Shown in pieces: positions 32,250 to 36,718 of a stretch of 36,718 nt of DNA (the first letter of the stretch is position 1; each line of letters begins with the position of its first letter). The notes beneath the pieces are model-generated. The model was not told the origin of the DNA. It saw only the letters and a list, made by a program, of their open reading frames with translations, and made no database searches. The stretch comes from a bacterium (GTDB lineage Bacteria; Patescibacteriota; Patescibacteriia; SG8-24), in the NCBI GenBank assembly GCA_023246225.1, contig JAHFIV010000005.1:1-36718 (forward strand), written 5' to 3'. The position numbers and the translations under genes are program-made.

Positions 32250-32253
32250 GGCT

Positions 32254-32661
32254 CTAGTGTTCCTGGCTGTTCGGAAGAACGTACTCGTTCTTCACTGGGT
32301 CGAACCTGCGCGCGCGGATCGCGGTGCACGCGGCCTGCGTGAGGCCGACCTCGGCGTAAGCGCTCGCCCAGTCGTTCCCGACCACCTGAACGCGGTTGTA
32401 CATGTTCGAGATGTGGACGAGGTGTCCGTAGAACTCGTTCGTCCAGTAGATGCCGTCCGAACGCTCCTCGTTCGACACCGACACATTGTGGAGCTCCCAG
32501 CAACGGAACGGCTTGCCGGTGTTGTCCATTTGGACGATCACCCAGTCGGCACCGAACGACTGCGCGGTGCAGGATGAACATCCACGATTGAAACCCGCGC
32601 ATCCGAACAGGAGCGCGGTGAACGCGATGAACAGGATGCGGGAAATGAGCGACGTCTTCAT
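32254..32661 (-). CDS. Putative lipoprotein, phage-associated type
   Basis: The N-terminus MKTSLISRILFIAFTALLFGC has a basic start, a hydrophobic core and the lipobox LLFGC, so a lipidated mature protein is expected. Mature cysteines follow as CSSC. The body (GADWVIVQMDNTGKPFRCWELHNVSVSNEERSDGIYW) resembles small phage or mobile-element proteins I have seen, without known function. The track start at 32697 is replaced by ATG 32661, which has AGGAGGAG just upstream. 135 aa. The next gene begins 4 nt after the stop. Lgt in this window would modify it. Confidence 0.72.
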   Translation of the reverse strand: MKTSLISRILFIAFTALLFGCAGFNRGCSSCTAQSFGADWVIVQMDNTGKPFRCWELHNVSVSNEERSDGIYWTNEFYGHLVHISNMYNRVQVVGNDWASAYAEVGLTQAACTAIRARRFDPVKNEYVLPNSQEH

Positions 32662-32786
32662 GATCTCCTCCTTGTCCGATGATTTCACCTTGAGCATCGA
32701 TCGAACAGGCCAACCTCACACTTATACACCAACTTTGTCAAGCCAAGCTGGCGCACCATACCCACTCTATGCTAAAATGGCGGCGT

Positions 32787-34427
32787 ATGCCGAAGACTCC
32801 AAAAAAACCGGCAGGCGTCGTGCCAACACCGAAGATACAGAAGAAACTCGTTCCAGGCCGTGACTCAGGAATAAAAAAAACGACACCTCCCGCACCAAAA
32901 CAACTTCCTCCTCCGCCACCAAAAAAATCAGCAGCGACGCTGAAGGCTGTTGTCGTACCGAAGTTGCCGAAAAAACAATCACCGAAACCCACGCCAAAAA
33001 AACAACAAAAAAGGAAAAAGCGTGGAGCAAAGACAAAACCTGTCGTACAGCAACAACGATTGGTCAATAAAATTACGATCGGATCAGCGGTGGATGAAAA
33101 AACCGTCGCACCTTTTCCTGCACCCATGCAACCTCCCACACAACAACACGCGCATCCTTACGCAGCGCTCGCTGGTATGGCGTGTGTGTTGGCTGTCCTT
33201 GCTGTGGGACTATTCACGCTTGTCAAAGTTGCGCATCCACCATCGTTCGGTGCGCTCGTGCGTACCTTCACAAAAAACATGCCAGACACGATCGCAACGA
33301 ACGACACTTTCGCGCAGTGGCTGAGTGGTTGGAAAAAAACCGAACCGTACCTCTCGCGTGGCGAATTCGTTTCTTCTGCATCCGCACCGTTCACATTTAT
33401 AACCAATGCGATCACGTACCCGAACGCGAACGATCTGCAACCACCACGAGCAAACCGCTACATCTGGTCGCAAGATAAAACAAAATTTGTTGACTACCTT
33501 TCAAAATATCCGAACGACACGGCGGTAACCGTCTACGGTCACGCGGGAACAATTCTTGAAACAGTAGAGCAGCCGTGCGGTGAGGCCTGTGTCGTTGATG
33601 ATGCTTTCTGGACAAGCTCAACACGTTTCGTCTTACTCGCGCACGTTCCCGCGCTGAAATCAGATGGTTCACTACTATGTGTGGGTATGGATACCGAGAA
33701 TATGCCGCGATGTTACGAAAAACTTCTCGTTGCATCGTTTGATCTGGACTCTGGTCGTCGCACGAACTATCTCTCCGCGTCACATTTTTTTACAGCACAC
33801 CCTTCTGATGCCACGCGGCGCAATCGCTGGGCGTCTGGCCTTTCCGCAGAAGAACAGATCGCGCTCGGAGTCGTCCAACCCGAATCAGTGTTCAGTGCGA
33901 ATGGTGTGCTCACGACAGTATCGGTCGAGCCGACAGGTACATCACTTGTTGTGAATCAAGGAAAACTCGGTGAGCAGCAGGTGAAAGTGATCGCAGCGAC
34001 ACGCGTTCGTGATGTGCACGGTGAGCCGGTATCGCTTGAATATCTCCACGCAGGCTTCACTGCCGCGATCACCGGTCCTATGACGACAGAACGTGTGCTC
34101 GTCGCAGATAAAATCGATGTGACTGTTGCGCCACGCGTCCTTATCACTGCACCAGCAGCAGATGCAACTATCGGGAACAGCGCTGCTCTTGTCGGCATGG
34201 CGACGCCTGATGCATGGCCGCTCACTCTCACCGTCACTGACGGCACGAAAACAGTCGCCACGACAACGCTTGCTGCGCAAAAAAAGTTGGGAGCAGCATA
34301 TCTCGACCTCTTGCACGCCATGAAATTCACAAGACTCGGATTGAAACCGGGCGACAAACTGCATCTCCAAGTTGCACCCGCAAAAGGGGATGGAGTCGTT
34401 GACTTTGACGTCACATACCAACCATAG
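32787..34427 (+). CDS. Large membrane-anchored envelope protein, unknown function
   Basis: A 546-aa protein. The cytoplasmic N-terminus (about 1-130) is Lys/Pro/Gln-rich and likely disordered, one membrane helix follows (YAALAGMACVLAVLAVGLFTLV, about 130-150), and a large exported domain makes up the rest. Around 440-500 the domain resembles an Ig-like beta sandwich (VLITAPAADATIGNSAALVG), similar in general style to Gmad2/Big-type modules, but this is only a resemblance. Cysteines occur in pairs (CGEAC). TATGCT lies 13 nt before ATG 32787; the track's 32769 start begins inside that box. It may be a cell-envelope or adhesion protein. Confidence 0.68.
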   Translation: MPKTPKKPAGVVPTPKIQKKLVPGRDSGIKKTTPPAPKQLPPPPPKKSAATLKAVVVPKLPKKQSPKPTPKKQQKRKKRGAKTKPVVQQQRLVNKITIGSAVDEKTVAPFPAPMQPPTQQHAHPYAALAGMACVLAVLAVGLFTLVKVAHPPSFGALVRTFTKNMPDTIATNDTFAQWLSGWKKTEPYLSRGEFVSSASAPFTFITNAITYPNANDLQPPRANRYIWSQDKTKFVDYLSKYPNDTAVTVYGHAGTILETVEQPCGEACVVDDAFWTSSTRFVLLAHVPALKSDGSLLCVGMDTENMPRCYEKLLVASFDLDSGRRTNYLSASHFFTAHPSDATRRNRWASGLSAEEQIALGVVQPESVFSANGVLTTVSVEPTGTSLVVNQGKLGEQQVKVIAATRVRDVHGEPVSLEYLHAGFTAAITGPMTTERVLVADKIDVTVAPRVLITAPAADATIGNSAALVGMATPDAWPLTLTVTDGTKTVATTTLAAQKKLGAAYLDLLHAMKFTRLGLKPGDKLHLQVAPAKGDGVVDFDVTYQP

Positions 34428-34550
34428 GGAACCTCTGAAAAACGCAGAAATACTGGGAGTATTTTCTCACGTCTTGCAGCCGAACAATTCGGATTACCGC
34501 CGAATACGGAGATATTAGACAGGCTCTTATGATTGGGCTAAGGTTCGCGC
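34428..34550. other. Intergenic region with GGGAACCTCTGAAAAAC block
   Basis: The block GGGAACCTCTGAAAAAC (34,427-34,443) is identical to 13,760-13,776. The rest has CCGAA/TTCGG pairings (34,482-34,505) and a TATGAT box (34,528-34,533) 17 nt before the next ATG, without a clear -35 box. No gene is seen. It may be the scar of a small insertion element. Confidence 0.4.
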
Positions 34551-35357
34551 ATGAAGACTCTCCTTACCCACATCCGACCACATCTCGATGATATCTGTGG
34601 TTTATGGCTGCTTAAACGGTATTTTCCCGGGGCGAGCACTGCAGCGATCGATTTTATCCCTACCGATCAAAAAGGTGGAGACGTAGACGGTAATCCCGAA
34701 GTGCTCGCCGTAGGTGTCGGTCGCGGACGATTTGACGAACACAAGGGTGACATCGGTGAGTGCGCAACAACGCTCGTCTATAAGGACGTGTCCGGCGAGA
34801 TACAGGACGCGCTCGAAAAACGCGCGGTCGAAAAAATTGTCGCATGGGTATTTCAAGAAGATACCGGCCAGCTCGGTGCGCTGCAGTACCGCTCATTCGC
34901 CGTCCCTTCGATCATCGAAGGATATTTCGATAGTCATGAGAAGGATTCGGGCAAAGTGACAGAATTTGGTTTTGCGCTGCTCGACGCGCTGCTTGCGATG
35001 CAAAAAAACGAGGTTCGTCTCGAAGATGATTGGAAGAATCGCATTGAGTTCGATTCACGTTTCGGACGAGCGGTTGCGGTCATCGGTACATCGCGACAAT
35101 TCGATTCATACGGATACCGTCACGGATTTCCGCTCGTCGTGATCATGGATCCTACGGGGACTTACCACACCGTTCGCGCGAACGCGGCGTCAGAGATCGA
35201 CCTCACCTCCGCCTATGAAGCACTGCACCAGCGCGAACCGAACGCGAGTTGGTATTTTCATCACTCCAAAAAAATGTTGATTTGCGGCGGTGATCACGCC
35301 CCGAGCGCCACGCCATCAACACTCTCGATGCAAGAATTGATCGAGCTTCTCAAATGA
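34551..35357 (+). CDS. Putative metal-dependent hydrolase, MYG1/DHH-like
   Basis: The N-terminus THIRPHLDDICGLWLLKRYFPGA carries a His-x3-His-x-Asp-Asp pattern (His7, His11, Asp13, Asp14), and GVGRGRFDEHKGD (about 56-67) adds Asp62 and His64. The order resembles MYG1-type exonucleases (THNGxFHxDE and a later DHH box), but the motifs are altered, so the relation is a hypothesis. The C-terminal half (GYRHGFPLVVIMDPTGTYHTVRANA) may be a substrate domain. 268 aa. Its stop overlaps the dnaG start (ATGA), so it is coupled to primase; a role in nucleotide or nucleic-acid metabolism is plausible. Confidence 0.62.
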   Translation: MKTLLTHIRPHLDDICGLWLLKRYFPGASTAAIDFIPTDQKGGDVDGNPEVLAVGVGRGRFDEHKGDIGECATTLVYKDVSGEIQDALEKRAVEKIVAWVFQEDTGQLGALQYRSFAVPSIIEGYFDSHEKDSGKVTEFGFALLDALLAMQKNEVRLEDDWKNRIEFDSRFGRAVAVIGTSRQFDSYGYRHGFPLVVIMDPTGTYHTVRANAASEIDLTSAYEALHQREPNASWYFHHSKKMLICGGDHAPSATPSTLSMQELIELLK

Positions 35358-36718
35358 GTATGACCGGTGGCGCAGTCGATGAAATCAAAGCGAAATTAGA
35401 CATCGTTCCTTTGATGTCTGAGTACGTGCAGATGAAAAAAACTGGCGCGAGTTTCATGGTGGTCTGTCCGTTTCACCACGAAAAAACGCCGTCGCTGCAT
35501 GTGTCGCCAGACAAACAGATGTGGTATTGCCACGGCTGCGGAGAAGGTGGCGATATTTTTGGATTCATCATGCGCATGGAAGGATTGGATTTCCTTGACA
35601 CGCTCCGTTTTCTTGCGCGCAAGGCTGGTGTCACCCTCAGTCGTGACGACGCGAAGGCACACTCAGAACGGCAAGAGTTGATCGAGATCAACACGCTCGC
35701 GGCGAAATTTTTTCACGAGGTGTTATTAAAATCACCGCAGGCCGAGGTTGCGCGCACGTACGTTACCAAACGTGCGCTATCGCCAGAAACTGTCGATGAA
35801 TTCCTCCTCGGTTTTTCGCCGAACGCGTGGGATGCCACGATCACATTTCTTCGCAAACGCAATTATAAAGATGCACAGATCATTCGTGCGGGCCTTGCAT
35901 CAAAAAGCGAAAACGGTCGCGGTGCGTTTGATCGATTTCGTGGTCGATTGATGTTTCCGATACGCGATGCGAACGGAAGCGTCATCGGATTTACTGCGCG
36001 CATCATGCCGGGCGCAGACGGAAAAGATTCGAAAGACGAAGCGAAGTATGTGAATACCACCCAAACGCCGATCTACAACAAAAGTCACGTGCTCTACGGA
36101 CTCGACGCAGCACGCAAAGCGATCAAAGCGCAGGATCTTGCAGTGGTCGTGGAAGGAAACATGGATGTGATCGCCTCGCATCAAGCGGGAGTAAAAAATG
36201 TTGTAGCGAGTTCAGGTACATCCTTCACTGAAGAACAGTTGCGCATTTTAAAACGATTCACTTCACGACTGGTCCTTTCTTTTGATAACGACCCCGCAGG
36301 AGAAAACGCCGCGCGACGGAGCATCGATACCGCGGTTGCTGCGGGATTTGCGGTGCGTATTCTTCGATTGCCAGGAGATGCAGGAAAAGATCCGGATGAT
36401 TGCATCCGGAAAAATCCTGCACTGTGGTCAAAGGCGATTGCGGACGCTGTGCCTTATATGGAGTGGTACATCACACTCGTTCGAGAGCGTACAGATTTTC
36501 GAAATCCCGATGCGGTGCGTGACGCGTCACAGGACCTTCTGAAAGAAATCGCAAAACTCGCTGCGCCCGCAGAGCGTTCGCACTGGATCCGCCAAGTCGC
36601 CGACCTGTTCCAAACGCCGGAATCGGCGCTTTTCGAAGTAGTACAACGACTCGCTGCGGGTAAACCGCCCGCAGCGCTTCCGGCGGTGAAGCCTGCTGCA
36701 CCAATGAAACCGCTCCCA
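35354..36718 (+). CDS. dnaG: DNA primase DnaG (3' end outside window)
   Basis: Not in the ORF track because the frame runs off the window; 455 codons are visible. The CHC2 zinc-binding domain is CPFHHEKTPS and YCHGCGEGGDIFGF. The RNA polymerase core includes FRGRLMFPIRDANGSVIGFTAR, the TOPRIM motif VVVEGNMDVIA and SFDNDPAGENAA, and PDDCI near the end of the catalytic part. The linker to the missing helicase-binding domain begins at the edge (PALPAVKPAAPMKP). The ATG at 35354 overlaps the preceding stop by four bases. It primes chromosomal replication together with DnaB. Confidence 0.96.
   Translation, partial: MSMTGGAVDEIKAKLDIVPLMSEYVQMKKTGASFMVVCPFHHEKTPSLHVSPDKQMWYCHGCGEGGDIFGFIMRMEGLDFLDTLRFLARKAGVTLSRDDAKAHSERQELIEINTLAAKFFHEVLLKSPQAEVARTYVTKRALSPETVDEFLLGFSPNAWDATITFLRKRNYKDAQIIRAGLASKSENGRGAFDRFRGRLMFPIRDANGSVIGFTARIMPGADGKDSKDEAKYVNTTQTPIYNKSHVLYGLDAARKAIKAQDLAVVVEGNMDVIASHQAGVKNVVASSGTSFTEEQLRILKRFTSRLVLSFDNDPAGENAARRSIDTAVAAGFAVRILRLPGDAGKDPDDCIRKNPALWSKAIADAVPYMEWYITLVRERTDFRNPDAVRDASQDLLKEIAKLAAPAERSHWIRQVADLFQTPESALFEVVQRLAAGKPPAALPAVKPAAPMKPLP

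Noticed and set aside
32246-32719. 157-aa minus ORF overlapping the lipoprotein gene
   Set aside because: It is a shifted frame of the lipoprotein gene, which has a lipobox and a strong ribosome site in its own frame.

Overview
The window looks like chromosomal DNA of a small-genome bacterium, most likely of the Patescibacteria/CPR (Parcubacteria-like) type. This is inferred from gene content: short housekeeping genes packed head to tail, a pilM/pilin/prepilin peptidase set, gatC-gatA next to ligA, and many small membrane proteins. No rRNA marker is present to prove it. TGA serves as an ordinary stop codon, so the recoded CPR lineages (Gracilibacteria, Absconditabacteria) are unlikely.

Bases 1-23,700 are mostly plus-strand core genes. 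In order: an RlmD-type RNA methyltransferase (minus), a SpoU methyltransferase, an orphan 114-aa gene (minus), a GT2 glycosyltransferase, a Rieske ferredoxin, MgtE, MurJ, LepA, a 39-aa membrane microprotein absent from the ORF track, RecJ, an RNase H, PilM, a type IV pilin, prepilin peptidase, LigA, GatC, GatA, a BCAM0308-family protein, a membrane protein with a HEPN-like motif, Lgt, a DoxX-like protein, a membrane-fused spermidine synthase homologue, a queuosine salvage protein (DUF2419/Qng1) and a tRNA-guanine transglycosylase. The last two form a two-gene operon. The transglycosylase has glycine where guanine/preQ1-type enzymes have valine, which points to direct use of queuine.

Bases 23,700-36,718 are more mosaic. 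A VOC protein, a small membrane protein and a GC-rich MoxR ATPase/VWA pair come first. A mostly non-coding stretch follows, then an AT-rich block of minus-strand genes of unknown function (28.0-31.6 kb) next to tRNA-Ser(GGA). A 34-bp imperfect direct repeat abuts the tRNA CCA end and recurs inside the block, so it looks like inserted DNA. Two minus-strand genes resembling phage or envelope proteins come next, then a large membrane-anchored protein, a MYG1-like putative phosphoesterase and the 5' part of dnaG, which runs off the window.

Two genome-wide habits stand out. First, many genes have a sigma70-type -10 box ending only 6-14 nt before the ATG, often with a -35 box 17 nt further up and no Shine-Dalgarno sequence. 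This predicts leaderless or nearly leaderless mRNAs and allowed several start codons to be reassigned. Second, a ~100-107-bp palindromic repeat occurs in four full copies plus fragments, all in gaps or at gene ends; three of the four copies carry a recognisable stem-loop core, and two of those are good terminator-like hairpins.
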